64,000 nucleotides of DNA, taken from contig JALJCO010003962.1 in assembly GCA_023101725.1 (NCBI GenBank), positions 851,001 to 915,000 on the forward strand. The letters run 5' to 3'. The stretch comes from Atherinomorus stipes (taxonomy: Eukaryota; Chordata; Actinopteri; Atheriniformes; Atherinidae). Positions 46,401 through 58,780 of the stretch are shown here, one piece after another; position 1 is the stretch's first letter, and each line of letters begins with the position of its first letter. Both the position numbers and the translations under genes were made by a program. A model generated the notes under the pieces. The model was not told the origin of the DNA and searched no databases. It worked only from the letters and a program-made list of their open reading frames with translations.

Positions 46401-48423
46401 ATGCTATGTGCTGTGTGGACTTATCTTGAGAAAGTCAGTGTGGCTGTAGGTGTCAGCTGCCTCTTCTTGTGTTTGTGTGTGTGTGTGTGTGTGCTGGTCT
46501 TTTTTCACCCTGGTCTGCTCCACATGTGTTTGATATTACTGTGACAAGGCTGCCCAGCCTCTCTGGGGAGATGGAGAATGTCAGAAAGCAGAGTCGAGAA
46601 ACGAGCAGCTTCCCAACATCTGATGGAATGAGAAACACACTCGCTGGATGGTCGGCCTGCTGACGCCACAGCGTGGGAGCTGAGCGGAGGGTGGAGGCCA
46701 TGAAAAACCACCGGTTGTGTGTTAGAAATGTAGCTCTTTTAGTTCTTCTTTCCAACATATTTGCACAAATTGCACAACACAGTGCACACACTTAGCATTT
46801 CTTCAGTCCCTGGAAGAATCAGGTGTTTTTTCTCCAGGTTTCCAGGGTAGATAAGGGGAAATACTTGAATTACTGTGAGCATTTATGCGATAAATTTGTT
46901 GAATTGACTTTTCCTCCTACCTAAATTCATCAACATATATGCAGCACTGACAAATTACACTCTTGACTTTGCGTTTTTAAAAGGAGTCAGATTTCCAGCT
47001 TACAGAGACGCTCAGTCATGAATGGCTGCAAACAAATGTCACAACACATAAATTGCTGTCAGTTACAAGCAAGAAAAACACACTTCCCCTCCTCCCTTCC
47101 ATGTCTTGTGCCAAATTCACCTCCTGCTTCCCCAGCTCACCTTTTACTTCCTCACATGCCCACTGACCTCTGACCCCCTTCTGACCCCCTTCTCGTTCGT
47201 CTTTCACCCGTCTTGCTGCACCTTCTCACCTCCCACCCTGCTTGCATCATGGTAGGAAGTGTGTTCAGATCAGAGTCAGACAGAGGAAACAGCTGGGCTA
47301 ATCTACAGTAGCACTGAGCTCTGTTTTAATCAAGCCAAGAGGACAGGCCAACAGAGAAAATGGGAAGTTCATATCACCACCAGTACCAGATATAATGACT
47401 CCCTCCCTTTCCCTTTGCCCCACACGGAGGCCTTTATCACAGGCGAGGAGTAAACAAGCACAAAGAGAACAGAGACCACTTCAAGACGTCCTCTCTGGAT
47501 GTCTGGGGAAGTGCTGCAATGGAGGAGTGTGCACATAGAGTGGGAAGGAAGGCATGTCGCTCACATTTGCTCTCTTTGTCTCTGTACAGTATTTGTGAAA
47601 TTAAAAATGTCGTTATCTTCTGGAAACAGATCCTTTGCCACACAGATGGTTCCGTCTCTTCAAATGGGAAGCTGAGCCACTGAGTGCCGTTTTGTTACCA
47701 GTTAGTCGCACAGACCTTAATCTCGGCTCCAGTCTTCCTTCCTCTGCCTCTCTGCATACACACACAAACACATACAGACATAATCTGCCCCTCAACATAA
47801 AATGTATTCCCCGTGTAAAGTACTGGTTTGCTTGGAAAGAGATTTCTTAGCAGTAAAAAAGGTACACAATGTGTGGAGACAAGCAGCACATTTTCCCAGT
47901 CTCTTAAAGAGAAGTGGTCTAAAGTCATTGCTGGGCTTTTTTTTTTTATAGTTACCAATCTCAGCAGCACTGTGAGGAGGATGTGCTTGATGGTTTCCAT
48001 TCAGGCTTTCATAAGCAAAGATCATCCCATCAATAATGTACTCAAACCTGAGCTGTCAGTATGGAGGCCTCAACTCACACAACTGTAGACATGCAGATAC
48101 ATGTAAACAGGAATTATGTTTGAAACCATCAATGATTTATTTATTTATTTATTTATTTCAATCTCAGGTTTTGTGGTGTATTGATACAGTATAGACCCCC
48201 CCTGATCATACACTGCACCTCTAAATCAACCAAATATGGCAAAGTTCTGTTTGCCTTAACAGAACTCTCAGCTCATTATCTCTGTTTCCAGCTTTAGTCG
48301 GTCAAGTCAGTGAAGTTGGTCGATTAAAAATGATGGACACAAGCAAAAGTTCTGTAGCCACCTTAAGAAAATAGAAGCAGAAGAAAAAAGATCAAGGCTG
48401 AAGACTGTGGAGAACTTCTAATG
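43491..48423 (+). other. intron-like non-coding DNA
   Basis: No exon recognised. A block at 45240-45430 is GC-richer and has several E-box motifs (CAGGTG, CAGATG), a weak enhancer candidate. GT repeats occur near 46473-46492, and a 14-base G run at 46006-46019. Confidence 0.5.
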
Positions 48424-48621
48424 CAGGGCTACTCACTTTGTTCCTACGAGAGCCGCAATCCTGCAGGTTTTCAGGGTTTCCCTGCTCAGACACACCTGAC
48501 TTAAATTCAATAGATCCAATAGCCAATCAAGCTCTGCACAGTTAACTTGAGTCAGGTGTGTTGGAGCAGGGAGACATTGAAAAACTGCACAATCTTTGCA
48601 GGACTGAGCTGAGTAGCCCTG
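48424..48621. mobile_element. hAT-type MITE, 198 bp
   Basis: Terminal inverted repeats CAGGGCTACTCA and TGAGTAGCCCTG are perfect over 12 bases. The interior is partly palindromic (ACACACCTGACTTAAATTCA against TTGAGTCAGGTGTGTT). The flanking octamers TTCTAATG (48416-48423) and TTCTAAAC (48622-48629) agree at 6 of 8 positions, as expected for an ageing hAT 8-bp target duplication. It has no coding capacity. This repeat type is abundant in fish. Confidence 0.85.
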
Positions 48622-48788
48622 TTCTAAACAGTGCCTATAGGCAGTCGCAGTAACTGCATCACTGTTCAAGTACAGTACACTGCAGAATTACATAAAAAGA
48701 CAAAAATAAATATTACAAGAATGTCTCTGCAGAAACTTTCATCACCAAGGCCTTGTACATGTATTTAAATGAAGAGTGGTTAAAAGAG

Positions 48789-48790
<2 letters not shown>

Positions 48791-48821
<31 letters not shown>
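48791..48821 (+). repeat. 31-base G homopolymer
   Basis: An uninterrupted run of 31 G between AGAGTT and CATGC. It can form G-quadruplexes and is prone to length error in sequencing, so the true length is uncertain. Confidence 0.9.
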
Positions 48822-48823
<2 letters not shown>

Positions 48824-49649
48824 TGCAATGAGACAAATAAGTTGATCTTTCAGTTATTGAGGCACTTTGTGAGTTTTGAAACGAGATCATGAGTCAGCCG
48901 TGGCATAACAACTGTCTTATGAGGTTGAATTCATTTCTTTTTTATTCAGCACAAGTGTTTTTTGAAGGTTGAAGGTTAAAGAAAGAGAGTGATTTGCTAC
49001 TTGGTGAAAAAGATTCGATTTTGTGAAAATTTTGATCTGCAAAAGAGTAAAAATATTTGTAAATGAAAATGCCAAATTACAATGTAGCTCATCAGAGGAG
49101 ACAGAAACCTAATTATTCCCAATACAGCATTTGGTGACACAAAAAAAGGATTAAGACAGAAAGAATCCAGGCGTAGCCGATGTAGACTTGGGTAAGGAAC
49201 CTATCTTAAGATTTTTTGTCTTGTTTTGTTTTGTTTGTTTCTTTTTTAAAAGTGCCCAAAAACTGAATATCAAACTCTGATTTTTCCTCATCCGCCATTA
49301 AAGTCTTGAAGTCATAAATAAAAACTAAAAAATGACCAAATATTAGTTCCTTTATTGCAACAGTTCAAGCACACTTTCCTTGACCATGACATGACAGCAG
49401 GTCATCTCAATTTGCCAATTAGCTCAGATAATCAGCATGTTATTGGCACAGCAGTCGCTCTCTTTCTTCATCCACTCACTCTGTTTTTGTGGCGGCGTCC
49501 TGTAGTCGGCTCGTGTCCCAGAGGAGTAGCTGGTATTTATTTCAGCAGCTTCCAGCATGAGCTGGCTGTAGGCTAAATGGAGAAACTGTCAAAGCTCCTC
49601 TCTAACCTGTCACATGAATGCTCCCCCTCTCCGCCACATTCTCTTTCTC

Positions 49650-49680
<31 letters not shown>

Positions 49681-51543
49681 GAAAACTATGAGGTCCTGAA
49701 GGATAATACACAACACCCTACCCCTGCCTGGCTAATGTCAGGCGCTTTTGTTACTGTGCCTGTGGGCCAAATGAAGAGGTATGAGAGTGCTGGCAGGCTG
49801 GGGAGCAGTTCAGGCTGCAGACAGTTTTGTCAGCGCTGACAGCTCCATAGTGACGGAGCAGACATTTAACACAGAATGAAATGAAATACAAGACATCAAG
49901 CGGGAGAATGACTAATCTCCTGTTTGTTTTCCTATTTTAGCTGTAAGCGACAGCTCAATGTCAGGTTTTACCGCCGCACAAAGCATTTCACACGTTTCCT
50001 TTAACACTCATACAAGCAAAGAGTCAGGGTCTACGACGAGGAAAGACAGAGATGCTACATTTGCTGTGATGTGAGCGCATGTTGCCAGGGTCAAATCTAA
50101 GTCTTTTGTGCTCCATAAATCAGCAGGCAGCAGCGGTGACGTAAGAACAAACAGAGCTGCTCTCTGCTGCAGCTGGCTAGAAAGAGGGAGAAACGGGAGA
50201 GAGGAAAACAGGGAGGGAAAGAGAGAACAGGACAGCAGCTGTCAGGCCTCCGTCGCACACCTGTCACACAGGAAGCCATCGCCGGCCACTGTTTCCTGGA
50301 CACACCTCCTCAAACACTGCTCCTGGAAGACATGGAGGGAGGACATCTGCTGTGAGGAAGACATGGCAGCTGCGCCGAAAAGATCAATAAAGACATTTGA
50401 TTAGAATGAAGAGTAAATGCCACGTAATCTGAAAAGAAAGTGGACAGACTTTCCCAAGCCTTTCTCATGTCCGCTGCGTCCTCGTCCCGTTTGCATGAGT
50501 GTGTGGGTCCAGTTTGTGCAGTTAAGAGGATGTTTGTGTTATGGCAGAGCTCTGTGACAGACAGGTCATTCTGTGGAGACTCCAGCCTAACTCTCCCACA
50601 AATACAATAAGCCCACATGTCATTCCCACGCTAGCTCCTCTCAGCCACCCCAGCCCCCCCTCTCTCCTGTGACCAATATGAACTAAAACAGATGTGGAGT
50701 CGATGCTCACAGATGTATGCATAACTCTCTGTAATGCCCCCCCTCCCATCCAACGTCTTCTCCTCCATCTCCTCCTTCCCCAGCCTCTCTCATCACTCAG
50801 CCTCCAGCCGAACTGATCAGAGCAGGAGGTGACATCAACGCTGCTGATGAGGCGTTTGGAGTCATCGTCTCTGGTTTCGTTTCTCCTCACAGCCTCCAGA
50901 GCTACTCTGTTGTGGCTGCTGTTGGTAGAAAACCTCCTCTTTGTTTGTCAAGCTTGTCAGGCTGGGTCCTCAGGAGGCCCCCCTTGCCCTATTCCCAGGC
51001 TGCCCTTCATGCTGCCTGTATGCAATTAACAGAGTAATTAAAAGCCTGATGAGCTAATAGGCATTAGTTGAGGCTCCAGGTGTTTGGATCAGGGAGCCTA
51101 TTAATGTAAATGTGCTCACTGCAAATATGCTCAGGCAATCTAAAAAAAAAAAAAGTTTGTTTCATACTAATTTAAATATTTATGTTTTTTTATTTGTGTA
51201 ATTTCCCTATTATACCATGTAACAAAAAAGGTTAATTCATTGAGCAGATTAAAACATAATTATAACAACAAAACTTTATGTTGCAAAATGTAATCAAACT
51301 AATTATATTTTCAAATTTAGCACCACAGTTATTGAAATGGATTATGGTTACTGCTGTATCACATGCACATGTCAGCGTGGTGGAAGGTAAGGTAGGGTTT
51401 ACATGGGCACATGGGGGGTGGGCCTGATGTGTGACAGGAGATCAGGCAGGCAATCAGCCGGCAAGTTGGTAAATGTGTGAGTTTGAAAGTTAATTTTCAA
51501 CTTTCAACGATACCCCCCACCCCAAGTAAATGAGAATGGAGAC
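48822..51543 (+). other. intron-like non-coding DNA
   Basis: No exon recognised. It contains a GT run (49661-49680) and a GC-richer stretch at 50100-51050 with short open frames on both strands that resemble no family. Confidence 0.5.
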
Positions 51544-51551
51544 ATCCAAAC

Positions 51552-51977
51552 TAGGGCTGCATGATTAATTGTTAAAAAATCCCGATCTCAATTCACGCAT
51601 ACATGTGATCTAATTTCTACCCACAATGATTCTGAAGCATTTTTAATCATGAGCTTATCATGACCTGCATCACAAATAAAAGTTTCCATTCTTCCCTGAT
51701 TTTTTTCAAGTGCCCTCAAACGCAGGTCTGCCGTTACCTCCCCACCCCCTAACCAATGGTAAAGACCTACAACTATGCATCTGCCAAAGAAGTGCTCCAA
51801 CAAAGCTCTTGAGCAAACACATGCTTTATTTTAAACTGCCTTTTGAATAAGTTGTTTTGTTTGTTTTGTTAAAGTTAAAATTTTGGGAAAAACAAAATTG
51901 TGCCAGAGAATCATGATCTCAATTTTGAGCAAAAAAGAAAATGTGATTCGCACTTTTCCCAGGATCGTGCAGCCCTA
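51552..51977. mobile_element. hAT-type MITE, 426 bp, perfect 8-bp duplication
   Basis: Left end TAGGGCTGCATGAT and right end ATCGTGCAGCCCTA are inverted copies with one mismatch. The octamer ATCCAAAC occurs immediately outside both ends (51544-51551 and 51978-51985), an exact hAT target-site duplication. The interior has no transposase frame, so movement must have depended on an enzyme supplied elsewhere. Confidence 0.92.
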
Positions 51978-51985
51978 ATCCAAAC

Positions 51986-54900
51986 TCAGCTTCCTAGACC
52001 AGTTTTACCTCACGAGAGGCAGGCATACATACACTGTTTCATTCGGTTGCGTGTCTCAAAACCAGGTACTTCTGTGTAACCTGTGCTTGGTCAGAAGGCA
52101 GCACTTTGGTCATAACTGATCGCAGTGTAGCTTTTTGTTCTTTCTTGCTGTCCCTTCATGCCACCATAACAGTTTTGGGCTCCTGCAGAACTGTATCTCA
52201 TACCACTGTATCAACACGGTTCTGGATGTCAAGGTGATTTATGTCATGACTGATGGAGTCTAATTTCTGTGCTCATCAGAGTGGAGACACAACAGAAAGT
52301 CTGATCAAATGTTAGTTTATGACAGCCTGAGGCTGAGCTCTCAGCTGGCAAAATTAGACACACAGCTGACAGGATTAGGAAAGGAAGATGTAAATGAGTG
52401 GGAACAAAGGAGAGTTTTCATCCAGAGCAGAAGCTACATGTACATCCTCTCTACTCGTGTCTGTCTGTATTTGCAGTCCATCCCCAGATGCACGCACAGA
52501 CACTTCCTTATGTGTGTGTTTCTCTCTCGCCTCCTCCCCCCATGTCTCTGCTCTCTGTGTCTGTCTTTACCCTCACCCCCCTCCCCTCTCTGTGGCAGCT
52601 GTGCTGGTGATGGCTGTGTGCCCATGGTGCAAGCTGGCTGTGGGGTCCCAGGTGGCCCACATGACAGTTATTGATGTTCAGGTGTTCAGCTCCTCTCACA
52701 CAGGGACCCTGGAGCCACACACACACACAGACACATGCTGAACCAAAAAAGCTCAAGCATGCACTCAAATGTAGTTCACTTGCATACACAGAATACAAGC
52801 AAGTTGTGTTCTTGCACTATTGTGCATATAAAGGGCATATTAGTCTATTGCTACTGAGGTAGTGTAAACAATACACTGACAAGCTCAACAGAGAGTTTGG
52901 GCATGCAGCTGCCAGGTTGTCTGTCGAGAATTACAGATTTCAGTGTGACATGAAAACAAGCTTTGCAGTTTAGTTTGTGTTTCCTCTGGGTCCAATGATT
53001 GGGACTATTTTCTGTGAATCTATGTGTGGTGGGATAGCCAGTGCCCAGTGCAGGCCTAACACACTCCAGATGTGTCTGGCTAGCCAGGGAGTTGTTCTTG
53101 GCACAGCCTGCCTCGGCCAAATGTCACAAATACTTTCCTTTATTTAGGAATGGCTCTGGGTTTAGTGGCTAGAGAGAAAGAAAGAGGCGAGGATGGATGG
53201 ATGGTAGGGGGGATGAGGGAGGGAGGCACAGGAGAAGAGGTGGATGAAAAGAGCATAATAAATGATTAGCAATGTAGAAGGACAGGGGAAGTGGGGGGGG
53301 GGGGGCACTACAAGAGGAGTATGTAAAAGGACAGAAGATGGAGAGGGAAGGAGGTGGGAGGGAGGTAGAAACTTCTCCAGTCTAACATCTGGATTTTATT
53401 AGCAGCCGTTGGGAAAATCTGAAAAGGAAGTTTTTCTCTGTGAACACGTCGGCAGCAGTGATATGCTGCACATAACCACTTCACTGCCGACGAGAGGAGC
53501 CAGGCCCTCCCAAAGGAGAACAGATGGTCGCTAGAACTTCAATACAATTACATCAACAGCTCTCACAGATATAAGCTCAGTATGACGGGATCCCTACAGC
53601 TCAGAGAGACAGAAATACAACTCCACTAACCTTAGCACCTCTGGCCCTGGATAAATTGTCTTTGATTCATCTTCACTCCCTGCTTGTCCTCAAGTTATTC
53701 CGGCTTTTCTTGCCAGTTTAACTATTAAAAGGAAACATGGAAGGCTTTGACTTGAAAAAGCTGGAGACTGGTCTACGATTTGTCTGCTGTTATCTGATCA
53801 AAGAAGGGGTGGCTTTTTTTCCCCCTGTGCTTATTAGGGAGAACTGGTGAACCCCAAGTCCTTCCATTCCCCTGTTTGTTTTTTGTTTGACATGTTTGTT
53901 CAGCCGGCACTGCATGTGTACTATCACAGAGATTCTAAAGTAACATAGGGGAAAATGTGTTTGTGTTAGCAGCGTGACCACATGCATTCTGCATACTCGT
54001 GAGCATGTGTGAACGCATCTGTTTGTTGTCTGGTATTTGTGTGTGTATGAGGAAGAATTTGAGTCCACAGGAGTGTGGACCTTTCTGGACGGAGAAGACA
54101 GACTGACTTTTTCTAACTTTTTGTAATGCCTTTAAAGGTTGTTTCAGCTGTTAAAGTTAGATTTAGGCTTGTGTTGGGGCAAGGCAAAGCATGTCAATGA
54201 GAGTACTCACAAAGACAGAGCTACAAATGTGTGTGTGTGTGTAAGTGTTTGCATGCACTGTGCCGGTCTCCCACCCTGTCATTAGGGAGGGCTTTTAAGT
54301 TACTGAACTCTAAATCAGCTCAAGATGAAGCGCAGTCTGAGATCTTTCTGCAGAAGCAGCCTCTGTGCTGACACATATTTCCACACGCATATTCCCATCT
54401 TACCTGTGATGGAACACAAGTTCAAGCTGACAACAAGGCAAGTTTAAAATACCAAACTTGTTGGCAGACAGGTAGAAAACAAACTAATTTTGCTCTTGTT
54501 TATTGGAAGTTGACATATTAATTTTGGGCCAATTATGTTTTTTTCTTTAAAATTGTGATTTAGCAGGCATAATAAAAGTGTATGGTTCTATATGGTCTTA
54601 TGTCCAGGCCACAGGGTTACAATCCCAAATGTTTTGATATAAAGGCCTGGTGGGGGGGCTGGGGGCCAGAGGCTCAGGCTCTGTTTGTGTGGACTCCACA
54701 GCGGCCTGATAGGGAACAGATGTGGAAAGGCAGGCGGCTGGGCAGCCAGCCAGAGCAGCTGGGAGAAATTAAAAACAACAGCATTCCTGGAGACTGGGGG
54801 AATTACAGTGGGAGGGAGGGAGGGAGCAAGAGACAGAGGGAGAGTTTTAGGCCTATGTGGTCACTGACGAGAGTCTCTGTGGAGCATGAGAGATTGAATA

Positions 54901-57900
54901 GACGGGAGGGATTTAGGGGGACTGTTCTGCAGTGGTTAGCCAGAGCTAATAAGTTGCAGCTGTACTTCTAGTGGAAGCACAAATCCACACATATTTATAT
55001 ACAGTTCATACAGTCAGCATGCAGATGTCCATGAAGAATGAAAGAAAAGTGCACTACCAGCACCTGAATGGCCATCTAATGTGTTGTCATCACATGCTAG
55101 TGTTATTTGTGCACGTTTGTTTTAAAGGGCTTTAATGGCAGCATATGGCCTTAAATCTTTAATGAGACACCAAAATGACTTTAGAAAGTTAGACAAACCA
55201 CTGAAGTGTGCATGTGCAGTTGTACAGCATGCTTTATGTGGTTTTGTGTGTCTTGCAGTGAATTGTTTTGCATCTTGTTTCATCATGGCACAAGGGGAGA
55301 GCAGAAGACAGAGAACATTTTTAGAACGCAGACTGCAGACTGTTTCTTTGGTGAGCAATCTTTTAGCCCTGATTACGTCAAACGAACAGACATACAGCTG
55401 TTCAGAGAGTCTGAGAAACAGACAAACAGGCACAGGCTGCAGCAGCAAGGTAGGTAATGACTGATTCATGCGCTTTTATTTTTAACATAATATTTGGTAT
55501 TATATCGAACAGTTTCAGATTTAGTTTCAGCGGTATTAGTTTTAGAATTGCTCATCTCAGAGATTCATATGTTGGGGGGGGGCAGCTTGCAGACAGGAGC
55601 ATGGTTCAATCAGGTCCACTTTTTCAGGTGGTAGCAGCATCTCTTTTTATTCTCCTGGTATAAATGTTTTGTCCTTCAACACAAAACACAATGGGAGCAC
55701 AGATGGTCACAGATGGGGTTGCAGACCGAGCAGACTTCCTAATGTATTAAAGTAAAATCCAGAGCATGGTGTGTACGTGTGTGCCCCATCTCTGTAGCTG
55801 GTCAGATTAAACAGCTGTCTGTAATCCCACGGTGGGAGCAGACAGACATGATGGTCCCCTTATCCTTCTTGTCTCCTCTCCTTTCCTCTCTTCCTTACCT
55901 TTATTTTTTTTTAACCAAACTTTGGTCCACCATCTGCTTGCTTATGTGTAACTGTAAAGTCAGATATTGTCATATAAGTGGTCATTATTGCTAAGAAATA
56001 TTGCCATGCAGTGTATTCTGCTTGGAAGAACCAGAATTTGTAATTTCCCTCTGGGATAAATGAAGTACAGTATTTTTCATGTCTTTTGCAAGAGGGGCTG
56101 TACTGTAACCTCCATCCTGTAATCAGCCCATGAATTCAGAAGCACGGCGAACTTGTTTAAACATTTAAAGCCCTATAGAAGAGAACGGTTGCATCTATTT
56201 ATATCATCTGCCGCTGTCTTGTGTGTTTATGTTCAGAGCGTCTGGCACGGGGCAAACAGCAGAGTGCCCCTCGTGTTCTTGAGGATCACTGTGTCAATGG
56301 CCCTCGTACAGCACACTCCAGTGTGGTGCTCTTTAAATACAGACACCAGCTGTTGAACGCTTCAATGAGCTCTCAGAAATAAGCTTACACCAAGTACTGT
56401 GGCCAACTGACGCAGGGGTTTTGTGGAAGTAGCATGAAATGAAAAACACATTATGTGATAGCGATTTAATATAATAGTTGATGACCACAATACATTTACA
56501 GCCAAACACAGGATTTAAATCCAGGGCGTAGATGCAAAAAGGGCAGGCCTCGGGATAATTTGCTTCAAGAGCATTGTTGTCTGTTATCTTTTTTATTAGT
56601 AGAAGTACAAGAGATTATAACAAGCAACCTAGTGGAATTTCATGGCAGGACCTTTCTGTATATGAAGCTGTGGAATTAGGATTTTGATACAAAGGCCCCT
56701 AAAGTAACTGTGTTTGTGAAAAAGGCAAAGTTGTTTCTTTATTTTTTTCTCAAGTTTTTCTAAGGCTTAACAAAAGACAGAATAAAACAATATTATAATT
56801 AAAATTTTCCTCGTTGGTATTTCCATGTTTTTAAAATTTCAAGTAACAAACCACCTAACTAAACAAATTAATAATTTGTCCACAATTCAAGTGAAAGAAA
56901 TTAAATATTATCTGTTTTATCTATTTATTTGCTTATACATGGAAGAGTTTTGAATATCTTTTTTACCCTTCATTAAATAGGATGAAGACAAGAACATGAT
57001 ATCAGACATGCAAAGGGACAAAACATTCATTTTACTCTTTTAAAGATAATGTTCCATAAATAATGACATAAATTAAACTGTCTTGAAAAAATAAATTAAT
57101 AAATTGAAAAAACAAAAAACTTTGGGGAAGTGGAACTTGTCTAATTATCTAAATATCAAAATTATAGAAAAAAATTGAGGAGAAACCATCATCTTTGTAC
57201 TTATGATACTACATATCAAAGTGTTTGTTTCTGGAGTGAGTTGCCTAAAAAGTCACATAAATGCCAGAGGACTTAATGCAATAAAACATATATCTAAGTG
57301 TGTACTATGGTCTTTCAAAATTCTGAAAGAATGTATGTTATGGGAGCCCCAAAAAACATGTAAATATTGAGTGGGGCATAAAAATATTAGATTAAATTAA
57401 GGAAAAAAAAAAGTTTTTCTTAGTGTCTCACAATGAGAATCATCATATAGCCAATCAAATTCATGAGTTTTTACCTCTGCTTTGGTAGAGAGTGCTCTCT
57501 CCCTACTTCTTCATAAGAATTTTCTGTATTTATACAATAAAAATATAAAACAGAAAGGCACACGTCTGTACTGATACACAAACTCTGTGGTATATTTAAA
57601 CCATTGTTTGTCACTGGATGGTGCACATTTCTTGCAGTCTGTGAAGGTTACACTCGTACAGATCCCTAAAAGTTATATTCTCACCGGCTGAAAAAAGTCA
57701 TCACACTCTCAGCTCAGGTTTGCATTGCAGAAGGATCTAGTTCCAGCAGCTGCACTGACAGACAGACACATGGGGAGACAGACAACACTCCATAGATAGA
57801 TAGATAAAGTCTAATTTAGTGCATGCAGTTCTGTGCATGACAATGATTTTGTTTGTGCACCACTCATGTGGCCCTTTGGAACTGAAACATAATGTAATGC

Positions 57901-58633
57901 AGCATTCCTCGCACACGTGCTGGTGGTTGTGGCACATCCACCCCTGTCATGTTTTTCTCATGTTTCTGGCCACATCATCCATTACCTTCATGCTACAGAG
58001 CTTGGCCTTGCCTTGTTTGGTGCTGGCATGGTGTCTGGCAGAGGACAGTGAAGCCTCTGGTAGCAGCACGGAGCTCTGCTGAAAGCCAGTGCGCAGTGAT
58101 GGACAGCAGCAGATCCAGCTGCACTTGTCAGTGGCTGTCAAGCCGGCTGTCTGAGCTGGAGAACGAGAAGGGACAGGCGGGGAGGTGTGTGCGCCTGCGA
58201 ATGTGTTGGTCTGGGGGTTGGAGGTTACAGTGTGGTGGTGGGGGGGGGGCACTGATTGGGATGTCATTGCTGCATGGATTGTGTATGTGTGTGAAGGAGA
58301 GAGCAAGAGGGGAGAGAAGGGGGATCTCAGTCAGCAGCAGCTGAGCGAGAGAGCAGGTGTTACTGTATGTCTCCCAGGCCCCATGAATCTCTAACAAGAA
58401 AGACAATACAAGTTTGGATTCATTTCCACTCTCTGCATTGATTTGTTTTAGTTCTATACACAGGGCTTTTGGTTTAAGGGAACAATCGATGACTCCCAGG
58501 TGAAAATGTCAGTGCTCTCCTCTTTAACCAGCTGTCTCCTCTTTGAAAGTACGTTTTTTTCCCCCTCTAAGCTGGAGCTTCATCTTGATAACAATTCCAG
58601 TTTTCAAATCTTTTTCTTTCTTTTACAATGCAG
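51986..58633 (+). other. intron-like non-coding DNA
   Basis: 6.6 kb up to the first conserved coding exon. Short frames lack family resemblance. Purine-rich stretches (53160-53370), GT repeats (54229-54242) and an AT-rich block (56700-57600) are present. No recognised mobile element. Confidence 0.5.
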
Positions 58634-58780
58634 GTAGCAGAGTGCAGAAGGTTGGAACAATGCCAGATTCACCTGCGGATGTGAAAACCCAGCCCAGGTC
58701 CACCCCACCCACTATGCCTCCTCCACCCCCGGCTGTCAGCCAAGCAACGAGTCGCAATGCCTCATTCACCCCAACCACCA
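58634..58780 (+). CDS. cbfa2t3-like exon with conserved start codon
   Basis: The acceptor is TTTCTTTCTTTTACAATGCAG, ending at 58633. The exon holds eight in-frame codons (SRVQKVGT) before ATG 58660, then 40 codons of the conserved N-terminus. In human RUNX1T1 the equivalent segment before the shared MPDSP start is also eight codons, as I recall it, with R, K and T in matching places. I end the exon at 58780 (ACCA|GTAAAT). That join gives [14 protein letters not shown], the same spacing as the family. A GTAAGG ten bases downstream (58790) is also in frame but would add three codons absent from relatives. Either an upstream coding exon or the ATG here can supply the start. Confidence 0.88.

Noticed and set aside
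58543..58633. ATG-started open frame upstream of the 58634 acceptor
   Set aside because: It crosses a strong polypyrimidine tract and acceptor, so it is intron sequence.
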